A stretch of 29,211 bases of DNA from Bondarzewia mesenterica (taxonomy: Eukaryota; Basidiomycota; Agaricomycetes; Russulales; Bondarzewiaceae), in NCBI GenBank assembly GCA_004802705.1, contig SGPL01000417.1, positions 1 through 29,211 on the forward strand. The letters run 5' to 3'. Positions 1-8,330 of the stretch are shown here, one piece after another. The notes under the pieces are model-generated. The model saw nothing but the letters and a program-made list of their open reading frames with translations. It did not search any database and was not told the origin of the DNA. How positions within the stretch are numbered: position 1 is the first letter of the stretch; each line of letters begins with the position of its first letter. The position numbers and the translations under genes are program-made.

Positions 1-138
1 TTTATTAGGTTTGTTCTATTCATGATTAATTTATTTCCCATTAATATTTAAATTATTAAACTACTTTTCTTAATTTCTATTTTTATCGCCTTTGTCCGAA
101 GGATGTCATTGCTATATTTAATTCATTTTTATTTAAAA

Positions 139-210
139 GTGAATGTAGTTAATATGGATTAATTGCTGTTCATCTAAATAGTAGAAAACAGTTCGATTCT
201 GTTCATTCAA
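139..210 (+). tRNA. tRNA-like unit 1, mitochondrial type, possibly a pseudogene
   Basis: The 72 nt fold as a cloverleaf: acceptor GTGAATG with CATTCAA (six of seven pairs), a weak D arm, an anticodon stem GCTGT with ATAGT, and a perfect T arm with stem AACAG/CTGTT around loop TTCGATT. The anticodon loop has 8 nt (TCATCTAA) rather than 7, so I cannot assign an amino acid. The intact T arm and the similarity to the second unit at 388-459 support a real tRNA origin. It may be a duplicated, non-functional copy. Confidence 0.5.
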
Positions 211-263
211 TTTCATGTTTCTTTTTATTTTTTTTTGTTTATTTTATTTTTTTTGTTTTTAAA

Positions 264-290
264 CACGCCTCGCCCTTGGCTGGCTCCGCC
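264..290 (+). repeat. GC cluster in mitochondrial-type DNA
   Basis: A GC-rich island starting CACGCCTCGCC and ending GGCTCCGCC sits in almost pure A/T sequence. Short mobile GC clusters of this kind are common in fungal mitochondrial intergenic DNA. Confidence 0.45.
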
Positions 291-343
291 TTTTATTTTT
301 TTTAACCGAAATTAGAAGGAGCTAGAAGCAAACAAAAAAAATT

Positions 344-371
344 AGCAGCCACCGCCTATGGCGAGTAGCGG
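344..371 (+). repeat. GC cluster with small hairpin
   Basis: A second GC-rich patch just upstream of tRNA-like unit 2. It contains the hairpin CGCC-TAT-GGCG at 353-363. Confidence 0.45.
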
Positions 372-387
372 AACAATTGTGTCACTA

Positions 388-459
388 ATGAATGTAGTTA
401 ATATAGACTAATTATTGTTAATCCAGACAGTAGGAAACAGTTCGATTCTGTTCATTTAT
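388..459 (+). tRNA. tRNA-like unit 2, mitochondrial type
   Basis: The 72 nt have the same layout as unit 1. The acceptor ATGAATG pairs with CATTTAT at all seven positions counting one G-U pair, the anticodon stem is ATTGT with ACAGT, and the T arm AACAG-TTCGATT-CTGTT is identical to unit 1. Differences from unit 1 in the acceptor and anticodon stems largely keep pairing, which supports selection on structure before transfer. The anticodon loop is again 8 nt (TAATCCAG), so the identity is not assigned. Confidence 0.5.
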
Positions 460-541
460 AAAATTTTAATATAAAAGAGTATATAATTTAAATTATTATA
501 TATGTTAGACGCTATTTTAAAAAATTTATCTTTTATTCACT

Positions 542-652
542 ATGTTAGCAGCCGCAAAATATATTGGTGCAGGTTTAGCTTGCTCAGGTTATGATTTATT
601 TATTTTAGAATTCTTAGATCTAATATCCTTATTATTAGTATTAATAAGTTGA
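542..652 (+). pseudogene. atp9: Mitochondrial ATP synthase subunit 9 (atp9), 5' fragment
   Basis: The first 16 codons read MLAAAKYIGAGLACSG, the highly conserved N-terminus of the membrane-embedded c-ring subunit of mitochondrial F1Fo ATP synthase. The normal protein is about 73-74 residues with two membrane helices. After Gly16 the reading departs from the family (YDLFILEFLDLISLL) and reaches a TGA at 650-652, which mitochondria would read as Trp. Either a mitochondrial intron begins after codon 16 or the gene was cut by a rearrangement. As nuclear sequence it cannot make subunit 9. Confidence 0.8.
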
Positions 653-664
653 TTCTTCATGTCT

Positions 665-966
665 GACTCTACTCAAGCGACAATGTATGAGGCAAACAGT
701 TCGAGAAAATGTATGACACATGATCTGTATAATTTCTGGGGTACATGAAGAGCATGTGAAGGAGGCCTCTCCAGAAGCAAGTTCCTACTGGAAATTATGT
801 TGTATTATTGAAGAATCAAACTGATATGCCACGCAAAATGGGCAGAATATGTCATCTTGTAGCATTGGTTGGATCACAAGTATTGTAGATTTAGCTGAGT
901 GGTTTTCCACTCGCTATTTTGCTGTGCGGGACCGGACGTTCAACTCTCACTCAAGCCACATTTTTC
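665..966 (+). pseudogene. Broken coding remnant of unknown family
   Basis: Two reading frames join across one shift to give protein-like sequence. At about 781-880 the frame reads VPTGNYVVLLKNQTDMPRKM followed by GRICHLVALVGSQ. From about 880 another frame reads IVDLAEWFSTRYFAVRD, then RTFNSHSSHIF up to about 966. Upstream, 665-780 is too broken to follow. I do not recognise the family. It lies directly beside the mitochondrial-type DNA, and the small-molecule or transposon role of the parent gene is unknown. Confidence 0.35.
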
Positions 967-1135
967 TTCTATTATTTTTTCATTTGTTTTAGCATGCATT
1001 TTCAGCTTCCTTTGTAACTGATCACATAGCTATTCATAAAACATTGTTTCAGATCTTTGGGGTACATCTACATGCAAGGTTGCAAAGGAATTTCACAAGG
1101 CTGAGCCAGGACCATTAAAAAATGATTCTGCATTA

Positions 1136-1814
1136 CAGTGTAGGACCGTCAAAATGAACACCCCTATCAAAATGAACACCCTACAGTATTTCACTCGCTG
1201 CTTGCTTTTCTGTCCAGAAAAAAAATATGACAATTGAGATAACAATACCAACTAAGACCTAGCCAAGAATTAGAGTGATCCATGAGGTATTGATATAGCT
1301 ATCAACAGATATATATCTGTTTTGAAATGACACTCATGCTAAGCACATCCTTCCCAAATTGGTTGCTTATGTGAGCTCTGTGGTCATGTGATAGTGTATT
1401 GATAGTGTGCCTTACAATCAACAAAATCTGCATTCTATCACTGGTCTTTAGTTGCTGGGGTATTCAAAACAACATTAGAGGGAATGGGATGGGTTCAGAT
1501 AATAGTACAAAGGAGCCAGACAGCAGTGTTGATGAGGAAGAGGACAATTAGGCATACATGTCTGATTATATAAGTTGAACCACACACGGCTGCTGCGGCA
1601 TGTGTTCATTTTGGTGGGGTGTGCCACAACCTGCCACCCTCGCTCATTTTCTGAACACCTTACGCATCTATTAGTTTTCTTACTGCATATCTTTTTTCTA
1701 GAATACTTTACATATGTATAATTTGATTGTTCAAATTTTTTCCCATTTTGAAGTGGAAGAAAATATTCTAGCCTGCTCACAAATTTGGGTGTTCATTTTG
1801 ACGGTCCTATACTG
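1136..1814. mobile_element. Short Tc1/mariner-like element with TIRs and TA duplication
   Basis: The left end (1136-1163, CAGTGTAGGACCGTCAAAAT...) and right end (1787-1814) are inverted copies of about 28 bases with one mismatch. Both are flanked by TA (1134-1135 and 1815-1816), the target duplication of Tc1/mariner elements, and the CAGTG-type terminus also fits. The motif TCAAAATGAACACCC is repeated at 1149-1163 and 1167-1181, with an inverted relative at 1602-1616 and in the right TIR; these may be transposase-binding sites. At 679 bp, with no recognisable transposase, it is probably non-autonomous. Confidence 0.75.
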
Positions 1815-1816
1815 TA

Positions 1817-3721
1817 GTAATTTCTGTATTATTCCGAGCCCTTACCCGTTATATCCAGTTGACTGTCACGGTGGCATTTGTTTACCAATGTTTCGTGCCA
1901 GCCGTCGGGTAGAGGATAGGGGGGAGTTCAAGCAAGAAGAGCAAGAAAGGAAATATTTCACATGACCTTGAAAATCATGTGACTTTCGACTTAAAGAAAA
2001 AACCTCGCGTCCTAGCACTAGCATATCGCCCCCTTTCCTCGACCCGACGGTTGGTTAGGAGCCTGCTTGCAGTCGCGTAGAGTCGCGTCAAAAACGACGC
2101 GGGGCCAACTTTGCTGAAAACGGCAATAAAGTCCATCGCACGGTCACGTGGATTTTCTCGAGGTTTCCTCTTCCCGCATGTCCCATTTCTTTACCCGCGA
2201 CTACTCGCACATGCACTTGTTTCTCTTCTCTCAGTTCGCAATCGCTTATGATCGCTATTGATCTCTGGATACCTTGAGTCAAGTGATGCAGCTCGTAAGC
2301 TGAACGGGATTCTGATACGTGATGCACGACGCGGAAAAGTCGTGGTGATCGGTATGGATATCGTCAGGAATGCTGTCTGTCGTAAGTTAGTCGGGTGTGT
2401 TGTATAGGATCCAGAGCACATTAACTCGTAGACAGGTTATCTGGCCACTCTGGTTATGAACAGACGGAACGCTTCGTTCATGTTCCATTTAACCTACGAC
2501 AGAGTAAGAAAGTGGCCTGCCTCACTTTCAATGTTCATTTATGTGCTCACGATGAGGTACCACACAGGTCCTGGCATTGTGCGTCCGCGGATGGGCTTGG
2601 GGTGAACACCTATGCTTGATCCTGTGTACCTTTAGCTAGTGCACAATATGAGATTTTTGTTGTCACGAGACTCTCAACATCAGAATGGTGAAGCTTGTAA
2701 AGTCCACGGCCTCTTTAATTCGGTTGATTCGTTCCCCACTTTTTCAGAAGTTCATCACTATCAGAAGCAAGGGGTTCCCCGCTGTTACCACGACCTGCCC
2801 CTTCGCTACTATCGATTGCGGTCCATCCAAAGTAGCGCTATGGTCTAACTTCGGCAATTCTCGTCCCCGGATAGCGCCTGCATTGTATTCGTGTGGGTCC
2901 GCGTTTTTTTTTTTCTTTCAATGCGAATCAAGACTTTGGCAGGCTACGAGACAGATTTAGGTCGTGTTAATACCGTTGCTCTGCTGGGCGCCCCTCCGTT
3001 GTGTCTGAAATGTAGTGAGTCTCCTTTCGGTCTCACGTTCTCGCTAGGGCCGTACTGCACTCTAGGCTTCTCTTACTCCATAGCTCGGGTCTTCGTCCCT
3101 CCTTCCGGGGCGCTATTAGCGAAATGCCCTCCGCACTTGGGCATTCATTGGCTGTGGCAGCTTTCGCTCTCACCTGTCCAGCGCGCGCTCTCAGCCCCCC
3201 ACTATGCTTGTGATGGATCGGCATCTGACCCGGTCCAGCTACACGGAAGGTATCAAGGTTTGTCCAAGTTGAACCCCTCCCTCACGCCATCACCAACCGG
3301 CAATCCCCTTGCGATCTGCTGACACTGGATGCAGGACAAAGTAATGACATTCCTGCGTTGCGAAAGGACATCTGCATCTGGAGCCAGAATTTGCGCACAA
3401 AAGCCCTCGTTCCAGTCGTTTCTGGCCCCGCGGGGTTGAGCGGAGTCACGTGCCGGAAATCGTCGGGTAAGGCAGGGTCAGACATGCTATGACTACTGCG
3501 CGGATTGCCCTATTGGGACCAGTGCTCAAGTTTTCTAAAGACTGCAGCCAAAAGCGTTCGTACTCTATTGAGCCGGATACCTCGATTCCAGAACTTACCT
3601 CAATCATCCTGGGAGCCCTTGCTTGGTATATCATTCGACGTGTCCCCCTATCTTGATACACTCTCCCTTTACCCCTCTCTGCATCATTGAACCTCTTACT
3701 GCATACTCATCTCATCTTACA
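1817..3721. other. Intergenic region upstream of the esterase gene, no supported gene
   Basis: CpG content here resembles that of the genes that follow. Several short ORFs exist on both strands, but none has a recognisable family motif or convincing exon structure. Just before the esterase start (about 3650-3720) the sequence is pyrimidine-rich, as often found near fungal transcription starts. Confidence 0.4.
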
Positions 3722-5757
3722 ATGGGTGTCCATGTTTCCCCCGCTCCTGAGCCAATCGTTCGACATGCGTCGCTGAAGACTGCATTCACTGGTGTTCGAC
3801 ATTTCCTTTCCACATCAGATGCCCCTGTGCATCAGTATAGAGGCATCAAGTATGCCAGTATCCCCGCGCGATTTCGACAATCGAAACTCTTCTCTACGTA
3901 TCCGCCACATACAGATGCAACACATCTAGGGTGAGTTTCGCTTGTTTTTTGTTCGCTTCTCCTTCTCACCCATCACCTGCTCCACAGCCCCATATGTCCA
4001 CAACCAAGAGGCAGGCCCATTGAAGAGGAGCTCTTCGGCTTCTCGAAAGACGATTATGAACCGCAAAGTTTCAAGCAGAGTGAATTTGGATGCTTGAATC
4101 TCAACATCACTTGCCCTGCAGGCCTGAACCGTGAATCGCGTGTGCCTGTGATGATGTGGATACACGGGTGAGCAGTCAGTCCGTCATCACAATATAAGCT
4201 CATGCGCTGATGGCCCATAAGTGGTGGTAATCGTGGGACAGGATCCCATTGGCTTTATGATGGCGGGGCATTCGTTCAGAGTAGTATTCGGGTCGACAAA
4301 CCCGTGATCATTGTTGCGATAAAGTGAATATTCTGACATGACTCTTTCCCCTATTACTGGCATTGACCTCCTGTATAGCTATCGTCTCGGTGTCCTCGGT
4401 TTTGCTGCAGGTCCCAAGATGCTGGAAGCCAACTCCCTTGAGGGAGAGGCGGGGGTAGGGAACTATGGTCTTCACGACCAAAGGAAGGCGCTGGAATGGG
4501 TGCATTTGTATATTGCTGAGTTTGGCGGCGATCCGTCGAACGTTACTCTATTCGGCCAAGCCACGGGCGCGTTTGACATTCTCTGCCACCTTATGTCTCG
4601 TGCCAACGCCTCTGCTCCTCTCTTCCAACGCGCAATCGTCCAGAGTCCCCTCATCAATACCATACCTGATGTCTCTACCGCTGGGTTATACCTAGTTCGT
4701 TATATGTCAGCCCTCCACCTCTCAAGTCTTGACGATTTGCGCAAATCCAACTTGGATACACTCCTCTCGCTTCCGTTCAGCAGCCGTGCAGTCGACGACA
4801 ACGTGTTCTTTGCCGACGGCTGGAGGGAGCTCCTATTTCCTGAGTCACGCACACACCATCTTCATCATGGCTACACTTATGCCTGCTCACCATTGGCTGC
4901 ACTCGCACGGCACCTTGGTCATCTCCAACCTCATGTACCGCAGTCGATCATTATAGGCGATTGTGGGTGTGAGTCTTCTATCTTTGAACACCCTGCATCA
5001 TATTGGACGGCATCCGGCGTCGTCCGTCGTGTGAAGGCGATTTGCGGCTCCCTCGCTCACGCGGCCACAGTGCTATACTCATACGACATCGACTTACAAA
5101 CGCCTCCCAATGAGCTCCCGGACCGTGTACTCGAGCTTGTCAACGATGCGCGCGTTGCTTGGCCTGTTGAATACACGGCAGCGGCGCTTCGCAATGCGGT
5201 CGTTGGGCCGAAGTCAGGTGTCTGGAGATACATCTTCGACCAGGAGTCGCCGAAGCTTGGCACTCCGCACCATGCAGCGGACTTGTTATACCTCTTTGAC
5301 ACCGCTCCCCCTACGTCTGCCTCAGCGTCCTTTGATCCTCTTGAGTCTTATGGTTCCTTCGACGCTTATGAGACATTTTTCCGACTCTGACGAGTCGGAA
5401 TCTGGCGAGTTGTTCCCCGCCGACTCGGACTCGTCGACTTCCTCCGAGCCATACCCTGATAATCAATGGTTCGTGCCATCTGTCTCCTTTGCCACCTATA
5501 CGAACATCCGCAAGGCCATCCAATCGCACTGGCTGGCCTTTGCATACGGCGAGGCGCCATGGTCTGCGGCGCAGGACACCGTGTTTGTGTTCGGCCCAGA
5601 AGGTGAAGCGGGAGAGCGGTGTTCGCAACTGTTCGAAGGGCGCAGGAGGAGGGCGGTATGGAAGAGGGCGTTGGCACCGCTCGGGGTTGAAACGGTGAGA
5701 AAAATTGGGATCGAGTTAGGCAATGGGCCTGTGAGCGGCTCGTGCATGTCGACGTAG
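3722..5757 (+). CDS. Type B carboxylesterase/lipase-fold protein, predicted inactive, one frameshift
   Basis: Four exons: 3722-3930, 3988-4167, 4222-4323 and 4379-5757, with GT/AG introns of 57, 54 and 55 bases. Discounting one extra base in the T run at 5376-5380, the product is 622 residues, normal for the alpha/beta-hydrolase carboxylesterase type B family. Visible landmarks are YRGIKYASIPARF, the oxyanion-hole HGGG (residues 129-132), NYRLGVLGF, the acid Glu362 in GDCGCESSIFEH, His462 in GTPHHAADLLYLF, and a C-terminal IQSHWLAFAYGEAPW. The nucleophile elbow, normally GESAG, reads GQATG, so the catalytic Ser is Ala225 (codon 4560-4562). The protein should not hydrolyse esters by the usual mechanism. 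There is no clear signal peptide, so it is probably intracellular. ATG 3722 is chosen because family similarity begins soon after it; an in-frame ATG lies at 3623. It is convergent with CIA1. Confidence 0.85.
3931..3987 (+). other. Intron 1 of the esterase-like gene
   Basis: The donor is GTGAGT and the acceptor CCACAG. Removal joins ...THLG to PICPQPRG, which restores the conserved N-terminal part of the fold. Confidence 0.85.
4168..4221 (+). other. Intron 2 of the esterase-like gene
   Basis: The donor is GTGAGC and the acceptor CATAAG. Splicing creates the oxyanion-hole motif WIHGGGN across the junction, which fixes the boundaries. Confidence 0.85.
4324..4378 (+). other. Intron 3 of the esterase-like gene
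   Basis: The donor is GTGAAT and the acceptor TGTATAG. Splicing creates the conserved NYRLGVLGF motif. Confidence 0.85.
5376..5390 (+). other. Frameshift in a T run and premature TGA
   Basis: With the run of five T at 5376-5380 read as is, exon 4 ends at TGA 5388-5390. Reading four T opens the frame to TAG 5755-5757 through SDSDESESGELF and the conserved IQSHWLAFAYG. I see no plausible GT/AG intron that makes this frame change. It is either a sequencing error in a homopolymer or a real inactivating change. Confidence 0.7.
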
Positions 5758-6491
5758 CCCGTAAAGTGACAACTTCCGAGTGTGTTTTAAACCCCACTGT
5801 TGCATGCGACACTACACTATGTCCGCCTCACTCTTGCCATCAGACAGTTCGCACGCTATGCCATCGCCGTTGCATCTATTCTTGTCGTGGCAAATCCCAA
5901 CCCAATCCCAATCCCAATCCCAATCCTAATCCCAATCCCGTCCCTCTCCTCTCCTCATCGTCGTCACTTTTTTCAGACAAAAGGCGCGCTGCGCACCGTC
6001 ACCTATCCTTCCGTTGATAGCCTCCTCATCGGTCTTCGCTTTCTGTTATTGTTATGCATCATCATTACCAACCTCGTGTGTACCATATGATATCCCATCT
6101 ACGTATTTTATCGGTACTCCGCCCCTGTTTTCACCCTGCACTGTCTGTCTACCCTAGCTTACGCCGTGAGGCACATATATTGTTTGCAATCATATATCCA
6201 TGTTCGCACTCAAATCGATCATCGCGATTTAAGAGGAGTCTTTCAAAAAATTGAAAAAATCAATTCGATCACGACGAAGGGGCCTCCTTCGTATCATCAG
6301 GCTTTCAGGCGTCGAGGTGATATCAGGTCCACTATCTATCAGCGCCCATGAACGTAACGACACGCTTTGTGCGATTAGACATGCACTCCTGCAAAATGTC
6401 ACTGAATGCCAACCACTTACGATGATCATCATCACTGACCGCACCTCCATGTATCATCGCCACGCACAGTACTATTACTACAACATTTGGG
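5758..6491. other. Convergent intergenic region between esterase and CIA1
   Basis: It holds the 3' ends of two convergent genes and a short hexamer repeat at 5893-5940. I see no further gene. Confidence 0.5.
5893..5940. repeat. Hexamer microsatellite (CCCAAT)n
   Basis: About seven to eight copies of CCCAAT with a few variants (CCCAAC, CCTAAT). It resembles telomere repeats only superficially: the telomeric unit is CCCTAA, and here nearly all units are CCCAAT. Confidence 0.8.
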
Positions 6492-7853
6492 TTATTTAGG
6501 CACAATTTTCCAAACCTTTGCGGTCCCATCATCACCTGCCGTCGCCAGCAGGCCGTCATACCCTTTTCGTGGACACCACACGACGCAGTTCACGTCAGCA
6601 ACGTTATGTGCGTTTTCGAGGCGTGCGATGAGTTTATGTGTGGGGGGCGTCCTAGTCGTCGAATCTGGCGGTTCCTGGGCGTCCATGGCCGAGATATCAG
6701 AACATGGATGTCGCAAAAAAAGTCGTGCAGAAGCAGATATCGTACCTGCATTTCCCAAACATTAACTCGGCCGTCGCCACCAGCGCTGGATATCCATCCA
6801 AGAAATTCGTCTCCTTCACTGCCAGCCTTTCCTCTCCCCCAGCTAACTGAGTAGATGGTCCGGTCGTGTCCCTCCAGTATACTTACACATTCCCATTTGT
6901 GCTCTTCTACCCTCTTCCATATCCTGATTGTGCGATCATCCGAGGCAGAGGCAAGATACCGTCCGTCAGGAGACCAGGCAATGGACCATACGGTCGAGGT
7001 GTGCCCGCCGAGAGTACCAAAGCAAAACCAATCATCGCTCGGATCATCGAGATAGAGCTTTATGGTGTCATCGTAGGAGGCGGAGGCGAGAATCTGTGCT
7101 ACGTTTTTTTTTTGTTCAGTGAGTCAGAGATGACCTGACGGGCAAAGTTGACTAGGCATGGTGCGAGAGGGTGACGAACCTCTTCTTTTGGATGCCAGGC
7201 CACGGCTTTGACATCTTGCGTATGCTCCATCAGTACGCCCATGCACTCGAAATCTTGATCAGCCATCGCTGTTGGCAAATGGGTTTGGACTCTCAGCGCT
7301 GTTACTGATCCCGAATTTGAGGTCGTACCTTCCCAGACCCATACCGTCTTATCCCGACTGCAGCTCGCCAACAGATTGCCTGATGCAGACCATGCGATGC
7401 CCTTACATTCCGTCTCATGACCTTCCAGCAGACACACGCACTCCCAATCCCCTGCTGCCTCCTCACCTTCCTCCTCCTCTCCCTCCCTCCCTCTCTGCCA
7501 TATTCCGATATTCGCGTCGAACGAAGCGGTAGCAAGCGTGACGCCCGACGGAGACCATGCGAGTGCGCGTACGGTCTTGCTGTGTCCCGTTGATATAGAT
7601 GTATGTAGACTGAATGTGGGCACCGAGTCGGGTGCAGAAGTATAGCTGTAAAGGCGGACGGTTTTGTCTGCAGAGCAGGTGGCTAGAAGCGGTTTCGTCG
7701 GATTCCAGGCAACATGCCAGACGCGGTCATCGTGACCTGTACAGTGTTGGGTATTCCACGCTTTTGTCGGAAGTTGCGTGGTCCAAAAGAAGGAAAAGAC
7801 GGACCTGTGAGGTCCGCAACGGGGACAAGTTTGTATGGAGTGTCTGCGTCCAT
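6492..7853 (-). CDS. CIA1: CIA1/CIAO1, WD40 protein of cytosolic Fe-S cluster assembly
   Basis: Four exons on the minus strand: 7853-7805, 7736-7180, 7093-6746 and 6674-6492, giving 378 residues, slightly longer than the usual 330-350. The product is a seven-bladed beta-propeller of the CIA targeting complex (with MMS19 and CIAO2/Cia2) that delivers Fe-S clusters to cytosolic and nuclear proteins. Blade landmarks appear in order: LTGHDDRVWHVAWNP (joined over intron 1), STGHSKTVRALAWSPSG, LEGHETECKGIAWSASGNLL, CSRDKTVWVWE, MEHTQDVKAVAWHPKEE, LASASYDDTIKLY, GGHTSTVWSIAWSPDG, LEGHDRTIYSVSWG, GGDGRVNVWEMQ and, last, VVWCPRKGYDGLLATAGDDG. The extra length includes an acidic insert (GREGEEEEGEEAAGD) in blade 2. 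The frame is open throughout and splicing keeps phase, so the gene is probably functional. Identity rests on the blade sequences typical of CIA1. Confidence 0.95.
6675..6745 (-). other. Intron 3 of CIA1
   Basis: On the minus strand the donor is GTACGA after ...EMQ and the acceptor GCCCAG before EPPDSTT; the intron is 71 bases, phase 0. Confidence 0.8.
7094..7179 (-). other. Intron 2 of CIA1
   Basis: On the minus strand the donor is GTTCGT and the acceptor GCACAG; the intron is 86 bases, phase 0. It joins HPKEE to ILASASYDD, the standard continuation of this WD repeat. Confidence 0.9.
7737..7804 (-). other. Intron 1 of CIA1
   Basis: On the minus strand the donor is GTCCGT and the acceptor TGTACAG; the intron is 68 bases. 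It joins MDADTPYKLVPVADLT to GHDDRVWHV and so places the start codon at 7853-7851. Confidence 0.85.
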
Positions 7854-8330
7854 TTTCCTACAGATTGCATAGCTTTAATTTCTCAGAAATTTTGAGAGAT
7901 GCGCTTGAAAAGCTGACCGTTCCTTAAAATAGATGGATCTGAGGATTTACGGTTACGTTGAAAGCTGCAGGTCGGAATAATACGATGCCAGTTCGGTGCA
8001 CACTGCACAGTGACTCGGTAAGGTCAATTATGTGTGGGATGAAGATTAGATATTAGGTGGTCGCTTATGTACTTATCACCGTATCAGATAACCTTTGATA
8101 AACTGAAAACTAGGGGAGCGCCAACCGTGTCGGCAGCGAACCTTGCTTGCAGGTTTTTAGCATACTCCATTGTGCGGAGGGGAGTTTTTTTTTGTAAAGT
8201 CGGAAAATGTAGACACGTATAACAGTTATGATTTTACAATATAGGTGACTGCAAATTTGTAAAATACAAAATAAAGAAAAAGAAGCATGTACAGAGGAGG
8301 TGCAAATAACGTGAAAGAAGATGAATGTTC
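7854..8330. other. CIA1 upstream region and edge of the repeat island
   Basis: I see no gene. The first part (to about 8200) still has frequent CpG and probably holds the CIA1 promoter. From about 8220 the sequence becomes AT-rich and CpG-poor, passing into the copia relic. No clean target duplication marks the edge. Confidence 0.4.

Larger units (their letters stand above)
1..655 (+). other. Mitochondrial-type insertion (NUMT) or chimeric join
   Basis: This stretch is very AT-rich, with long T runs, small GC-rich clusters and two tRNA-like units, and it contains the first codons of mitochondrial atp9. All of this is typical of fungal mitochondrial intergenic DNA and unlike the following sequence. 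The change to nuclear-style sequence is near 650-665. The window starts inside it, so the left limit is unseen. Either a piece of mitochondrial DNA was inserted in the nuclear genome or two DNAs were joined in assembly; the sequence alone cannot separate these. Confidence 0.75.

Noticed and set aside
889..952. tRNA-like A box (TAGCTGAGTGG) and B box (GTTCAACTC) with a hairpin between, as in a nuclear tRNA or tRNA-derived SINE
   Set aside because: The T stem does not pair and no acceptor stem can be formed. The same bases are explained as coding sequence (VDLAEWFSTRYFAVRD).
2685..3322. ORFs at 2685-2960 and 2891-3322 as a gene upstream of the esterase
   Set aside because: They have no recognisable motif, overlap each other in different frames, and contain a long T run giving FFFFF. 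They look like chance ORFs in GC-richer upstream DNA.
5110..5757. Separate gene starting at 5110
   Set aside because: It is the shifted continuation of esterase exon 4; its C-terminal residues complete the family and its first part is a shadow frame.
5893..5940. Interstitial telomere repeat
   Set aside because: The unit is CCCAAT rather than the telomeric CCCTAA; it is a simple hexamer microsatellite.
6832..6872. Intron in CIA1 exon 3 at the GTAAGT-like site (minus strand, after HKWEC)
   Set aside because: Reading through gives the conserved VSILEGHDRTIYSVSWG; splicing would remove a WD repeat segment.
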